Shown piece by piece: positions 24,223-33,180 of a stretch of DNA of 39,846 bases. The stretch is from the NCBI GenBank assembly GCA_016218925.1, contig JACRCR010000132.1, positions 1 to 39,846 on the forward strand, written 5' to 3'. Source of the stretch: Deltaproteobacteria bacterium. GTDB lineage: Bacteria > Desulfobacterota > Binatia > UBA1149 > CAITLU01. Every line of letters starts with the position of its first letter. Positions within the stretch are counted from its first letter, which is position 1. The notes beneath the pieces are model-generated. The model made no database searches. It saw nothing but the letters and a program-made list of their open reading frames with translations, and was not told where the DNA came from. Position numbers and translations under genes: made by a program.

Positions 24223-24599
24223 TCCGCTGCTGCGGTTGATCCTGAGTCGGCCGGAAAGCCGATCCTTCTTGGAACGTTGATGGGAACGTGGATGGAACGC
24301 GTGAGATTGTTCGCCGGCCCGAACGCAGCGCAGTCGGGTCGAATTCGGAAAGGGAAGACTGAGGGGATTGAGTCACGATCGCAGAGAGGCCCTTATCCGC
24401 AGCGCGAAAGCCACATAATCGCGGCGGAACGTATCACGCCGATCGCGGTCGTGCCAGCCCCTGAAAGCCGCCGTTTCGACGTTTTCGGCAGAGTCGCCGG
24501 TCTTTGAGCAGGCGATCTCGCGCCGGGACCGGGCGCAGCAGGTCCGGCTTCCGGTCGCGCCTCTTCCCTTAGCCGCCGGCAAGCAAGACAATCCGTTCC
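24223..24599. other. divergent intergenic region, no gene recognised
   Basis: About 380 bases between the RRM gene and the ferredoxin-fusion gene. No open frame here looks like a known protein. It must contain two divergent promoters, but I could not pick convincing boxes; repeats of GGAACG at 24272-24300 are the only pattern noted. Confidence 0.4.
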
Positions 24600-24622
24600 G
24601 GCGCCGCCGCGCGAGCGGCGCC
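24600..24622 (+). promoter_or_regulatory. leader hairpin of the ferredoxin-fusion gene
   Basis: GGCGCCGC and GCGGCGCC form a perfect 8-bp stem with a 7-base loop, 14 bases before the strong ribosome-binding site AGGGAGGAG. Role unknown; no T-run, so it is not a clear terminator. Confidence 0.35.
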
Positions 24623-24650
24623 CGCCAGGCCCCACAGGGAGGAGACGGAG

Positions 24651-25652
24651 ATGCAGGAACGCAGCGTGTTCGAACAACTGGCCGACCAGATAGGCGCCGG
24701 CACATCCAAGATCATTCCTCGGATCTTCGCGGCGCTGACCGACGAAGACGAAGCCAGGCTGCTGCTGGCCGCCTCGCCGCCCGCCTGCGCCGCCGATCTT
24801 GCCGAGCGCTGCGGGCTGGCGCCGGCGGTGGTCGAATCGATGATCGACCCGCTGTTTCGCAAGGGGCTGCTATTCAAGTCGCACAAGCCCGACGGCGTTC
24901 GCTACTACCGGGTAAAGCACCCGTTGCAGTTCCACGACTCCACCGCCGTAGCAGTGGATCCGGTGCCGGGAATGCTGGCGCTGTGGAAGGAGTTCATGGA
25001 CACCGAGTGGGCCGGCTTCATCGGCGAGTTTTCGCAGTTGCTGCCGGGCGAGGTCCTGCGCGTCATTCCGGTCAACGTCACCATCGAGCCCGACGCTCAG
25101 GTGCTGGCTTTCGAGGACGTGCGCTCGATGATCGATTCGGCGCGCAACATCGCGGTGACCAGATGCTCGTGCCGCGCCATCGACGGTGCTTGCGGCCAGC
25201 CGGTAGAGGTCTGCATCCAGCTCGACCGCGCCGCCGACTACGGGATCGAGCGCGGCACCGGACGCGCGCTGAGCAAGACCGAGGCCATCGAGATGCTCGA
25301 GATGTGCGAGCGCAAAGGCCTCGTGCACGTCACCGAAAACAAGCAGGCGCTCGGCATGGTGATCTGCAATTGCTGCAGCGATTGCTGCATCAACTGGACC
25401 ACGATCAGGACCGGCGTGGGCAAGTTCGCCGCGCCGAGCCGCTTCCGCGCCGAAGTGATCGAAGACTCGTGCAGCGGTTGCGAGCTGTGCATCGACCGGT
25501 GCTTCTTCGACGCGCTGGCGATGAGCGGCGACGACAACGTGGCGGTGGTGCACACCGAGAAGTGCATGGGCTGCGGCCTGTGCAAGGTGGTGTGCGAACC
25601 CGGCGCGATAGCGATGAAGGTGGCCAGACCCGAGGCGTTCATCCCGGCCTGA
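24651..25652 (+). CDS. winged-helix/polyferredoxin fusion protein
   Basis: 333 residues behind a strong GGAGGAG site. The N-terminal 90 residues look like a winged-helix domain: FAALTDEDEARLLLAA, ACAADLAERCGLAPAVVESMIDPLFRKGLLF. A middle domain carries cysteines in two groups: C172, C174, C181, C188, and C239, C241, C242, C245, C246. The C-terminus has two classical [4Fe-4S] motifs, CxxCxxCxxxC at C274/277/280/284 and C305/308/311/315, with CEPGAI after the second. Proteins of this shape are annotated as 4Fe-4S binding proteins in anaerobic and deltaproteobacterial genomes; their partners are poorly known. It could sense redox state or pass electrons. There is no membrane segment. The next gene starts 37 bases downstream. 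Confidence 0.88.
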   Translation: MQERSVFEQLADQIGAGTSKIIPRIFAALTDEDEARLLLAASPPACAADLAERCGLAPAVVESMIDPLFRKGLLFKSHKPDGVRYYRVKHPLQFHDSTAVAVDPVPGMLALWKEFMDTEWAGFIGEFSQLLPGEVLRVIPVNVTIEPDAQVLAFEDVRSMIDSARNIAVTRCSCRAIDGACGQPVEVCIQLDRAADYGIERGTGRALSKTEAIEMLEMCERKGLVHVTENKQALGMVICNCCSDCCINWTTIRTGVGKFAAPSRFRAEVIEDSCSGCELCIDRCFFDALAMSGDDNVAVVHTEKCMGCGLCKVVCEPGAIAMKVARPEAFIPA

Positions 25653-25689
25653 AGTGACGCAGTGTCGCGTGTCGGCCAGAGGCGAAACC

Positions 25690-28644
25690 ATGGCTAGTGA
25701 GACTTGCCTGAGCCACCGTCGCAGGTTCCGCACTCTGGTCGCTTTCTTCGTTTTCGTCGTGGCACCGCTGCCGGTGCAGCAGGCCGCGTCCGCGGTGCTG
25801 ACGCTCGACGAGGCGGTGGTTCGGGAGCACCAGGCCCGGCCGGACCTGGTCCACGTGGTTGGAGGGTTCGACGATTTCTCTGTGGACGGAACCGATTTCG
25901 TCACGGTGGTGCTGGCGGGCATCGACTACAGGGCTGCGCTGAGTGCGTTCACGGTCAAGGGGCAGACGCTCCGCTATCGGGACAAGACCGCCGTTCCTCG
26001 ACTGAGCAGAATGAGGCTCAACCTGCAGCGGCGCCGCTTCGCGCTCACGCTGCGGCGCATCGAACTGGGCGGCGTGCGCAGCCCACTGACGCTGGAGATC
26101 CAGACCAAAGCGTCCGCGGGGTGTACACGGGTGCCGCTGGTCGAGACGCAGCCCCTGAGTGGATCGCGGAGCCCGCGATCCAGCGCCGGCGCGTCGCCGG
26201 CACACGGTGACGCATGGATGAGAACGGCCGCCGGCACGACGCTGTTCGAGCTTGCCGGGCTGGCGCCGGGCAGCGGCTACGCATGCGGTGTCGGTGCAGC
26301 GACGCTCGAGCCCGAACAACTTCTGGTGGGCGATCCGGCGACGGTGCGCGTTACGACGACCGTGGCGGGAACGCCGGCGGCCGGCAGCGTCGCGCTGTCT
26401 CGAGCCGACGCGGTCGGCGCACCGCAAGGTCCGGCGCTGTGCACGCTGGCCGATGACGGCCAGGGCGCCGATGCCGTAGCCGGTGACGGGGTGTTCAGTT
26501 GCACGATCCAAGTCGATACGTCGGCGCTCGTGCAATTGTCGCTGGTCGTCTCGGCCACGATCGACGGCGCCGAGGCGCGCTCGGAGACGAGCCGCTACCG
26601 GGTGGTGGCACCGCTCACTGACCCCGACGTCGAGACGATCGTGCAGGTGCAGGCGCTGGCCGACCAGACGTGGATCGCCAACGAAGCGGCGTACGGTGAT
26701 ACGCTGCAGGCGCGCACCGCGACGATGGCGGTGCTGCAAGCGCTGCCCGGAGTCGACAGGGTCGCACTGAGCGGCGAGACCGGATCGATCACGATCTACT
26801 ACTCCAGCGGCGTGATCGGAGGGCTGGGCCTGGAGCCACGACTTCCACCGACGCTCGCGCCGACCCGGGCGACGGCGACGCGCGAGGCGGAGCGAAAGAC
26901 CGCGCGAGCCGCCGCGACGCCGGTGGCGGACCCGCCGCCCGACAACGCGATCGTGGCGGGCAACCGCAGCGTATTGATCTGGGACACCGGCTTCTTCGGG
27001 GACGCCACCGAAACGAAGATCCTGTACGACCTCTATACACAGTCTACCTGTCCGCGTTTCCAGGTCACCAAACTGTGGGGCACCGACGCAACGCTGGACG
27101 CCCTGTCGACGATGCCTGCCTACGGGACCGTCGCGCTCATCACGCACGGGAGCGTCGGACTACAGAGCAACAGCACGGCCAAGGTCATCGAGATGCAGAC
27201 GAAGAGCCCCGCGACGGCCGGTGCGATCAAAGCACGCGCGGCGCAGTTCCAGCGCCACGATTTGTTGGCGAGTGGTGCTACCATCTGGGTACGCCCCGGA
27301 TACATCAAGAACCTGTCGGGTAGGTTTGCGGACTCGATCGTCTGGGCCGGTCACTGCTTCAGCGCGAGGGACAGCGGTTTCTACGACGATATCTTCTGGA
27401 CCTATCCGAGGACGGATACCTTCGAGGGGCTCTCCGATGCCTATGTGGGCAAGGGCGCGCGGGCGTACTTCGGTTTCACCGCCGCGGTCGAGACCGATTG
27501 GGCCGTGAAGCTGGCTGGGAAGCTGTTTCCGGACCTCGTTACGCGTCTGAAGACCACCACGAGTGCGTTCGATGCCATCGTGCCGCAGTACGACGAGTTT
27601 CAGTACCAATACCTGCTGGAGCAACGCAACGAGAAGACCGCAACGCTGGCCACCGCTCACGTGGTGGTGCGCCCTGCCGCAAGCCAACCAGTTGTCTATC
27701 TCAAGCCGACCCTGACCCCGAAGGACGCGGTCGTCGATCCGGGCGCGATCAAACCGCTCAAGATCACGGTCGAGGGCGCTGACGAGTGCACGCTGGCGTA
27801 CCGCTGGCGCAACACCGGAGACTTCGGCCATCTGGCCGGGGGCGACGACAAGCAGACCACAAACCGCAACGCGGTCTACCAAGCCGGAAGCGCTCCTGGC
27901 ACCGATACGATCACGGTGGACATCATCGACACCGCGGCCAACCCGGCGCGGGTACTGTTCAGCGTCGAGACGACGATACGGGTGGGCTGTACCAAGTGCG
28001 ACAGCGCCCGCCCGATCGCGGGAGCCGGCGACGCCGCGGAAGTGTGCACGCCGGTGGAGAGCTGCTGCGGCGATCACGCCGACAACGACGGCGACGGCTA
28101 CGTCGACTGCGACGACCCCGATTGCGCGGACAATTCCAAGTGCCCGCCGCCGCCGCACACCGGAAACTTCTCGGCGCCCTATGTGGTCTACAATCGCCCG
28201 GATGCGTTTCCCTGGTTCGGACCCGAGGTCTTCATGATGCCCTACGTGGCAGCGGTCACGCCCGGACCCAGAGACGACGATGACAGACAGTACTGCGTGC
28301 AGATCGACACGCACGGGTACAATGACGTCGCCAACGTTACGATTCAGCCGCCGCCGTACGAGTACTCAACCACGCTGTGGGAGGACTACTGCCTGCAACT
28401 CCAATATGACGTCTGGGCGCCGACGCCGCAGGAGTGCGGAGACTGGCTGCAGGGCAAGTGGATCCTGGCCACGGCAGCGCGCGTCATGCCGGTTCCGGTA
28501 AACGGAACCTGCGCTCCGTGGGTGCTGTGCTCGCTGGCCGACGCGATCGCACGCTCGCAACCGTTGACGCATTGGACCTTCACCGCGCGCTGGGCGATGC
28601 CGAACGACCCCTGTCATCCCGGCGGCTTCCTCGGCGGCCCATAG
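25690..28644 (+). CDS. large secreted protein with caspase-like (clan CD) domain
   Basis: 984 residues from the ATG at 25690, with AGAGG about 8 bases upstream. A Sec signal peptide spans about 1-36 (ending QAASA). Then come an unassigned beta-rich domain (about 37-165) and an Ig-like domain with the DDGQGADAVAGDGVF motif typical of exported choice-of-anchor/Ig repeats. The 430-620 region has alternating strands and helices, with His486 in ALITHGS and Cys556 in IVWAGHCFSA. This His-Gly, then Cys spacing is what clan CD peptidases (caspase, gingipain, clostripain, CHAT) show. A second Ig-like domain follows, then one TSP3-type calcium loop (DNDGDGYVDCDDPDC, near 798) and a C-terminal domain rich in Cys, Trp and Tyr. 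It could be an extracellular peptidase; no substrate is known. Confidence 0.8.
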   Translation: MASETCLSHRRRFRTLVAFFVFVVAPLPVQQAASAVLTLDEAVVREHQARPDLVHVVGGFDDFSVDGTDFVTVVLAGIDYRAALSAFTVKGQTLRYRDKTAVPRLSRMRLNLQRRRFALTLRRIELGGVRSPLTLEIQTKASAGCTRVPLVETQPLSGSRSPRSSAGASPAHGDAWMRTAAGTTLFELAGLAPGSGYACGVGAATLEPEQLLVGDPATVRVTTTVAGTPAAGSVALSRADAVGAPQGPALCTLADDGQGADAVAGDGVFSCTIQVDTSALVQLSLVVSATIDGAEARSETSRYRVVAPLTDPDVETIVQVQALADQTWIANEAAYGDTLQARTATMAVLQALPGVDRVALSGETGSITIYYSSGVIGGLGLEPRLPPTLAPTRATATREAERKTARAAATPVADPPPDNAIVAGNRSVLIWDTGFFGDATETKILYDLYTQSTCPRFQVTKLWGTDATLDALSTMPAYGTVALITHGSVGLQSNSTAKVIEMQTKSPATAGAIKARAAQFQRHDLLASGATIWVRPGYIKNLSGRFADSIVWAGHCFSARDSGFYDDIFWTYPRTDTFEGLSDAYVGKGARAYFGFTAAVETDWAVKLAGKLFPDLVTRLKTTTSAFDAIVPQYDEFQYQYLLEQRNEKTATLATAHVVVRPAASQPVVYLKPTLTPKDAVVDPGAIKPLKITVEGADECTLAYRWRNTGDFGHLAGGDDKQTTNRNAVYQAGSAPGTDTITVDIIDTAANPARVLFSVETTIRVGCTKCDSARPIAGAGDAAEVCTPVESCCGDHADNDGDGYVDCDDPDCADNSKCPPPPHTGNFSAPYVVYNRPDAFPWFGPEVFMMPYVAAVTPGPRDDDDRQYCVQIDTHGYNDVANVTIQPPPYEYSTTLWEDYCLQLQYDVWAPTPQECGDWLQGKWILATAARVMPVPVNGTCAPWVLCSLADAIARSQPLTHWTFTARWAMPNDPCHPGGFLGGP

Positions 28645-28654
28645 TCAGGATGGG

Positions 28655-28679
28655 GTCAAATCGCGCCTTTCGATTTGGC
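28655..28679 (+). terminator. terminator-like hairpin after the caspase-like gene
   Basis: CAAATCG and CGATTTG form a perfect 7-bp stem (extended by T-G and G-C pairs) with a 7-base loop, followed by TTCTC. It starts 11 bases after the stop. Probable intrinsic terminator. Confidence 0.5.
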
Positions 28680-28738
28680 TTCTCGACCGGTCGGAGCGGT
28701 GACCAAGAGTACGGGAGGATGCGCGACCGCGCCGGAAC

Positions 28739-29365
28739 TCACCGCCAGTAGCCGGCCGGATCCACTTCGTCGCCCCACCACACGGTGGCGTATTCGCCGT
28801 CGATGCCGACTCCGACGGCGCGCCACTGGCGCGACTTCCAACCATCCAGATTGAGGACGATCGACTTGTGACGCGCACTGGCTTGCCAAGCCGCCAGCGC
28901 GCCCTTTGCGCGCACCCCGGCGGTGTAGCGGTAGGCGATCTCGAAACCGATGCCCTCGTAGGGGGTCAGTTCGCGGGGCTTGTTCCACATGCACTTGGTG
29001 TCGGGACGTCGCTGGTCGTAGCAGCACGGACTCCACGGCCCGCTCGCCGACCAACTGTGGATCGAGCAGGCTGCGGCGAGACGGTGGGCGCTCAGGTCGC
29101 TTGCGTGCAGGCGCGCGATCTTGCTGAGCGAGCGCGACAGACCCACGGGGGGAAGATGATTGGCGGCGCGGTACTCGTTGAGCAGTTGGTGCAGGCGCCG
29201 CTCCTCGGTGCTCGGTGAACCCGGCTCGGTCGTCGCAGCGCGGTCTAGGGGCGGCGGCGCCGGTCGCGCCGGAGGCGCCGCCGTGTTCACGCACCCGCCA
29301 GCCGCAAGCACCAGCACCCACGGCAGCATCCACGGCAGCACCCACGTCGGCAGCCACGGCCGCAC
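28739..29365 (-). CDS. CAP-domain (SCP/PR-1-like) lipoprotein
   Basis: 208 residues if it starts at the GTG at 29365. That start gives a compact lipoprotein signal (WLPTWVLPWMLPWVLVLAAG then Cys25), followed by a Pro/Ala linker. The folded part begins RLHQLLNEYRAANHLPPVGLSRSLSKIARLHASDLSAHR, given here as the region 60-100, and continues with GPWSPCCY, EGIGFEIAYRYT, ALAAWQASARHKSIVLN and GVGIDGEYATVWWGD. These are CAP (cysteine-rich secretory, antigen 5, PR-1) motifs. Bacterial CAP proteins sit at the envelope and are of uncertain function. The frame stays open to 29647, with a GTG at 29458 as an alternative start, but that would overlap or crowd the divergent acylase gene. No good ribosome-binding site helps decide. 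Confidence 0.75.
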   Translation of the reverse strand: MRPWLPTWVLPWMLPWVLVLAAGGCVNTAAPPARPAPPPLDRAATTEPGSPSTEERRLHQLLNEYRAANHLPPVGLSRSLSKIARLHASDLSAHRLAAACSIHSWSASGPWSPCCYDQRRPDTKCMWNKPRELTPYEGIGFEIAYRYTAGVRAKGALAAWQASARHKSIVLNLDGWKSRQWRAVGVGIDGEYATVWWGDEVDPAGYWR

Positions 29366-29616
29366 CAAGGCCGCAACGCCGGCGCGAGACCGGGCCTTGC
29401 GAGGCGCCGGCTCGCAAGCCGCCGGTAGCGGCAGGCCCGAAAATCGCGTTGAGTTCACTTCGACTACCGACCTCGCTCCCGTTTGCTGCGTAGCCGGTCC
29501 ACAATCTGCTTGCGAGCGGCCGATGAGGCCAACGCCGCCGGGCTGCGCTGTGCGGGCAGCAGATTGCGGCGCGGCTCGCGCACGCGGGTCGTAGTCGCGA
29601 TCGGCCGAGGAATCTG

Positions 29617-32022
29617 ATGGGCACTGATCCGAGAGTCGACCTTCCACGGAAGCGGCGGCTGGCGATGCTCGCGAGCCTCTGCCGCGCCGTGCTCGGCCGC
29701 CGGCGCGTCGAGACCTTCCCGGCGCTGTCGGTCGCCTCGCTTCCCGCTGTGCAAGGCCGCCTCGAAATAGTGCGCGACCGCCGCGGCGTCGTCCACGTCT
29801 ACGCCGAGCACGAGACCTCGCTGTGCGCCGCGCTCGGATTCATGCAGGCGGCCGACCGCTTCTTCCAGTTCGACGTGCTCCGCCACGTCGGCGCCGGACG
29901 TTTGTGCGAACTGGTCGGCGACCTGCCGGCTCCGCGCGACGATGAGATCTTCGCCGGCAAGCGCATCGGCGATCTTGACGCGTTCGTTGCACCGCTGGAT
30001 CTGGCCCGCAAGAGCGCCGGCGACCTCGCGCGCATGAGCCCACACGGCCGCGCCTGCATCGAGTCCTTCGCCGAAGGCGTCGGGGCAGCGCTGCGTGCGA
30101 TGCGCGGCGTCTACCCTGGCGAGTATCTGCTGCTCGGACGCGTGCGCGTCTGGGAGCCGGCCGACTGCCTGCTCGCGGCGCGCACCAGTGCGCTGGCGGT
30201 CAGCATGGTGAACTTCGATACCGAGCTGACCTTCGATGCGGTGCGCTCGGCGGTCGGCGACGAACTCGCGCGCAAGATATACCCGGGCGCGCCGTGGGAG
30301 GCGGCGCCGACCAGTTACGAGGCAAGGGGCAGCGCGCCGCCGCAGGCTCCGGTGCATGTGCCGGCCGGAGGCTCCAACAGTTGGGCGGTCGCCGCTGACC
30401 GTTCGGCCTCCGGCGCACCGCTGCTCGCCAACGATCCTCACGTGCCGCTGCTGCCGTTGCCCACCTACTGGTACCACGTTCACGTCGAGACGCCGTCGCT
30501 GCGCGCCCAGGGCGGAATGTTCCCGGGCTGTCCGGTGCTCGGGTTCGGCCACAACGGCTATCTCGCCTGGAGCGTCACTACCGGCTACCGCGATTCGTGG
30601 GACTTCTACCGGATTCACCGTTCTCCCGGCGATCCGATGACGTATGCTGCGCTCGACGGGTTGGCGCCGATCACGCGCCACGAGCAACCGCATCGCTCGC
30701 GGCTGCGACGCCCGCGTACGCTTGCGTGGGAGAGCTGCGAGCACGGCGTGCTGCTGCCGGGCTGGAAGCATCACGACGGGGTCGATCTGTCGATCCGCCT
30801 GGTCGAGAGCGACGCCGGAGAATGGTTCGAAGGCCATCTCGATCTGCTGTGCTCACGCAGCGTTGACGAACACCGGCGCGCGCTGGCGCGCATTCATCGC
30901 GGCCCGTTCGACTTCAACCACGTCTACGCCCACCGCGACGGTTTCGTCGGCTGGGAGATCTACGGAGTCGTACCCAGGCGCCGCGGCGACGGCCTGTTCG
31001 TGCGCGACGCCGACGACCCGGCGGCGCAGTGGGACGGGGTGCTGGGCTTCGAGGAGATGCCGAAGATCCTGGAGCCGCAGGGCGGCGCGGTCGGATCCGC
31101 CAACTCGATCACCGATCCGGGCAACTTCCACCAGATCGCGACCGCGGTCCATTTCGAAGCGCGCTACCGGCAGGAGCGCATCGAGAGTCTGCTCGGCGCC
31201 GAACCGCTGCACTCGGTCGCGACCTTCGAGGCGATGCAGCGAGACGTCGAGGCGGTGCACGTACGCGAAGCGTGTGCGGGACTGGTCGCGCTGGCGCGGC
31301 GAAGCGAGGCCCGCGCCGAGCCGGCTGCGGCAGCGGCGCTGGAAATCCTCGCCGGCTGGGACGGGCGCTGCGACGTGGAGTCGCGCGGCGTGACGGTCTT
31401 TTTCTTCGCGCGCAAGGAACTGGCGCGGCTGTGCTTCGAGCCGCTGCTCGGCGCTCAGGTGGCGCGACGCTTCCTGGCCGGACGCCGAGTGCTGCCGCGT
31501 ATCCACGACCTGCTTACCGACGAGCACGATTCGCTCAGGGCCTGCGTCGAGATCGCCGGGCATCGCTCGCTGGCCGACCTCGCGGTGGAGGCGCTGGCGC
31601 ATGCCGCCACGCGGGCGGCTACCTGCGCAGGGGCTGATTCGCGTCGTTGGAAATGGGGCAACGTCCAGCGAGTTCGCCTCGGCGCGGTGCTCGCCGAGCT
31701 GCCGATTCTGCGCCGGCGCCTTCGTGCGCTGGACGCGGCGTTCCCCGGCGAAGAGTACACGCTCAGCCCGGCGCGCTCGATCGACGAGCCCTCAGGTCTG
31801 CGCGTGCTGGTAGGCGCGAGCAGCCGCTTCATCTGCGATCTGGCGCGGCCCGAGGAAGCCTGGTTCGCCCATTCGGGCGGCGCGAGCGGCGATCCGGGGT
31901 CTTTCTTCCACGCCGACGCGTGCGGCCCCTGGAGCCGCTTCGAGATGTTCCGTTCCTGCCTGTGGAAGCCCGAGGACGTGCCCGACGTAGTCGAACGCGT
32001 CGTGGTCAACCGCCGCGCTTAG
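29617..32022 (+). CDS. penicillin acylase family (Ntn) hydrolase
   Basis: 801 residues; GAGG lies about 7 bases before the ATG. Peptidase family S45: the propeptide includes GRLEIVRDRRGVVHVYAE and ALGFMQAADRFFQFDVLRH. The cleavage and nucleophile site is PAGGSNSWAV with Ser253 as the new N-terminus of the beta chain. Later come LANDPHVPLLPLPTYWYHVH, GFGHNGYLAWSVT and the SANSITDPGN oxyanion/Asn region, with a C-terminal FFHADACGPWSRFEMFRS. Relatives hydrolyse N-acyl bonds of penicillins, acyl-homoserine lactones or similar amides. No signal peptide is visible, although most characterised members are periplasmic. It is transcribed divergently from the CAP lipoprotein gene. Confidence 0.9.
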   Translation: MGTDPRVDLPRKRRLAMLASLCRAVLGRRRVETFPALSVASLPAVQGRLEIVRDRRGVVHVYAEHETSLCAALGFMQAADRFFQFDVLRHVGAGRLCELVGDLPAPRDDEIFAGKRIGDLDAFVAPLDLARKSAGDLARMSPHGRACIESFAEGVGAALRAMRGVYPGEYLLLGRVRVWEPADCLLAARTSALAVSMVNFDTELTFDAVRSAVGDELARKIYPGAPWEAAPTSYEARGSAPPQAPVHVPAGGSNSWAVAADRSASGAPLLANDPHVPLLPLPTYWYHVHVETPSLRAQGGMFPGCPVLGFGHNGYLAWSVTTGYRDSWDFYRIHRSPGDPMTYAALDGLAPITRHEQPHRSRLRRPRTLAWESCEHGVLLPGWKHHDGVDLSIRLVESDAGEWFEGHLDLLCSRSVDEHRRALARIHRGPFDFNHVYAHRDGFVGWEIYGVVPRRRGDGLFVRDADDPAAQWDGVLGFEEMPKILEPQGGAVGSANSITDPGNFHQIATAVHFEARYRQERIESLLGAEPLHSVATFEAMQRDVEAVHVREACAGLVALARRSEARAEPAAAAALEILAGWDGRCDVESRGVTVFFFARKELARLCFEPLLGAQVARRFLAGRRVLPRIHDLLTDEHDSLRACVEIAGHRSLADLAVEALAHAATRAATCAGADSRRWKWGNVQRVRLGAVLAELPILRRRLRALDAAFPGEEYTLSPARSIDEPSGLRVLVGASSRFICDLARPEEAWFAHSGGASGDPGSFFHADACGPWSRFEMFRSCLWKPEDVPDVVERVVVNRRA

Positions 32023-32025
32023 CGC

Positions 32026-32490
32026 TCAGGCCTTCTCTATCGTGCTGCGTACGTTCAAGAGATAGTCGCGCATCGCCTGAGCGGTTTCGGCTTCGACGAA
32101 AGACCGGATCAGCGACTGCAGCAGGCGCGGCACCGGAGTGTCCGGGGCCAGCGTCTGGGTCAGCGTCACGGTGGTTCCGGGGCCTTTGGGCTTCAGCGCC
32201 AGCGTGCCTTCGACGTCGGTGTTGTCCTCGGCGGCGCTCACGCCCACGAAGCGGATGTTGTCGCGGCCGTTGCCCTGGTAGCGAGCGGTGTAGCGCACCA
32301 CCATCGTGATCGGGCCGGTCGAGCGCGGCTTGTAGAGGAACTCGAAAGTGTCCGCCCCGACGCTACGGCAATGATCGATGCCCGGGATGCAGCGCGATGA
32401 GCCGACCACGTCCCACAAGAAGGCGTAGACGTTCTCCATCGGTGCGCCCACGGTGACGCTCTCTTCGACGGTGGTGGGAAACTTTGCCAT
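32026..32490 (-). CDS. SRPBCC/CoxG-like protein
   Basis: 154 residues from the ATG at 32490, preceded by GGAGGAGAATGAG. START/SRPBCC fold: VEESVTVGAPMENVYAFLWDV, IPGIDHCRS, FEFLYKPRSTGPITMVVRYTARY, a central beta-rich part, and a long C-terminal helix (PVPRLLQSLIRSFVEAETAQAMRDYL). It should be a small soluble hydrophobic-ligand-binding protein. The CPGIDHC-type motif is close to the CoxG/polyketide-cyclase group, but no CO dehydrogenase gene is near. It is the last gene of a loose minus-strand run and converges on the acylase gene with only 3 bases between the stops. Confidence 0.87.
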   Translation of the reverse strand: MAKFPTTVEESVTVGAPMENVYAFLWDVVGSSRCIPGIDHCRSVGADTFEFLYKPRSTGPITMVVRYTARYQGNGRDNIRFVGVSAAEDNTDVEGTLALKPKGPGTTVTLTQTLAPDTPVPRLLQSLIRSFVEAETAQAMRDYLLNVRSTIEKA

Positions 32491-32588
32491 CTCATTCTCC
32501 TCCGGCGCTGCGGCATCGTGGCCGCTCTCGATCTGGTCTCGGAACGGCGGCGCCGCTGGCGCCGGGTCCCGCGCAAAAGGGTCAGGGG

Positions 32589-32858
32589 TCACACTGTCGG
32601 TCGATTGTCCTCGCTGGGGCCTCGGCACGCAGCAGCGGGCGGCGCCGTGGTCTGGCCACCGAAGAAAGCCCGCACTCTGGCGAACACGATCTTGATTGCG
32701 TGCCACAGTCGCGGCAGCGCCCATGCCAGCAGGATCCCGAACAGCACGAACAGGACCAGAAACAGGGCAGGGTGCGCCGTCGCCAGCCACATGCCGCTGG
32801 CCCAGGCCACCCCCATCGTCAGCGCGATGGTCTTGGAGATTTCCTGTAGTTGGTCCAT
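32589..32858 (-). CDS. small membrane protein (DUF4126-like tail)
   Basis: 89 residues. One or two membrane helices lie at about 13-50 (GVAWASGMWLATAHPALFLVLFVLFGILLAWALP split at residue 29), then a basic amphipathic stretch RLWHAIKIVFARVRAFFGG. The pattern resembles the C-terminal half of DUF4126 membrane proteins. No good ribosome-binding site is seen. It lies between DUF4404 (49 bases upstream) and the SRPBCC gene (98 bases downstream) on the same strand, which supports it being real. Function unknown. Confidence 0.6.
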   Translation of the reverse strand: MDQLQEISKTIALTMGVAWASGMWLATAHPALFLVLFVLFGILLAWALPRLWHAIKIVFARVRAFFGGQTTAPPAAACRGPSEDNRPTV

Positions 32859-32907
32859 GTCAACGCTGCTGCATTGCCCGGGCCTGCTGTGCGCGGCGAC
32901 CGTTCGG

Positions 32908-33180
32908 TCAGATTCCGAGCTTGCTCAGTTGATCGGCGACCGCGCCCATCGCGCCGGCCAGCGCCGGATGGGTGGTCTCGAAATGTTGCACCAGATCCTG
33001 GAGGCGATCGCCGAGACCCTGGGGGTTCTCGCTCGCGCTGCGTTCCAGCACGGCCTCGATGTCTTCCTGCAACTCGGCGAGCAGGTGCTGGGACTCGGCA
33101 TCGACGCTGCCCGTCGCGCCCATGCGGGTGAGTTCGGCATGCAGCTCTTTGAGTTTCTGGTGCAGTTCCTGTTGGGGCAC
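32908..33180 (-). CDS. DUF4404 family protein
   Basis: 90 residues from the GTG at 33180, with GGAG 9-12 bases upstream. Strongly helical with a coiled-coil start: LHQKLKELHAELTRMG, then SQHLLAELQEDIEAVLERS and LGDRLQDLVQHFETTHPALA, ending GAVADQLSKLGI. This layout, including the closing LSKLGI, is that of DUF4404. It is cytoplasmic and of unknown role. An upstream in-frame start at 33228 adds 16 residues that look non-native. Confidence 0.82.
   Translation of the reverse strand: MPQQELHQKLKELHAELTRMGATGSVDAESQHLLAELQEDIEAVLERSASENPQGLGDRLQDLVQHFETTHPALAGAMGAVADQLSKLGI

Noticed and set aside
23286..24239. Plus-strand frame with poly-Thr/Ala/Ser runs that could pass for a mucin-like protein
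   Set aside because: It is the complement of the glycine-rich RRM gene and part of the epimerase gene, with no start signals of its own.
29290..29360. CACGGCAGCA-type short tandem repeats
   Set aside because: They encode the Pro/Trp/Val signal-peptide region of the CAP lipoprotein (PTWVLPWMLPWV) and are explained by that repeat in protein sequence.
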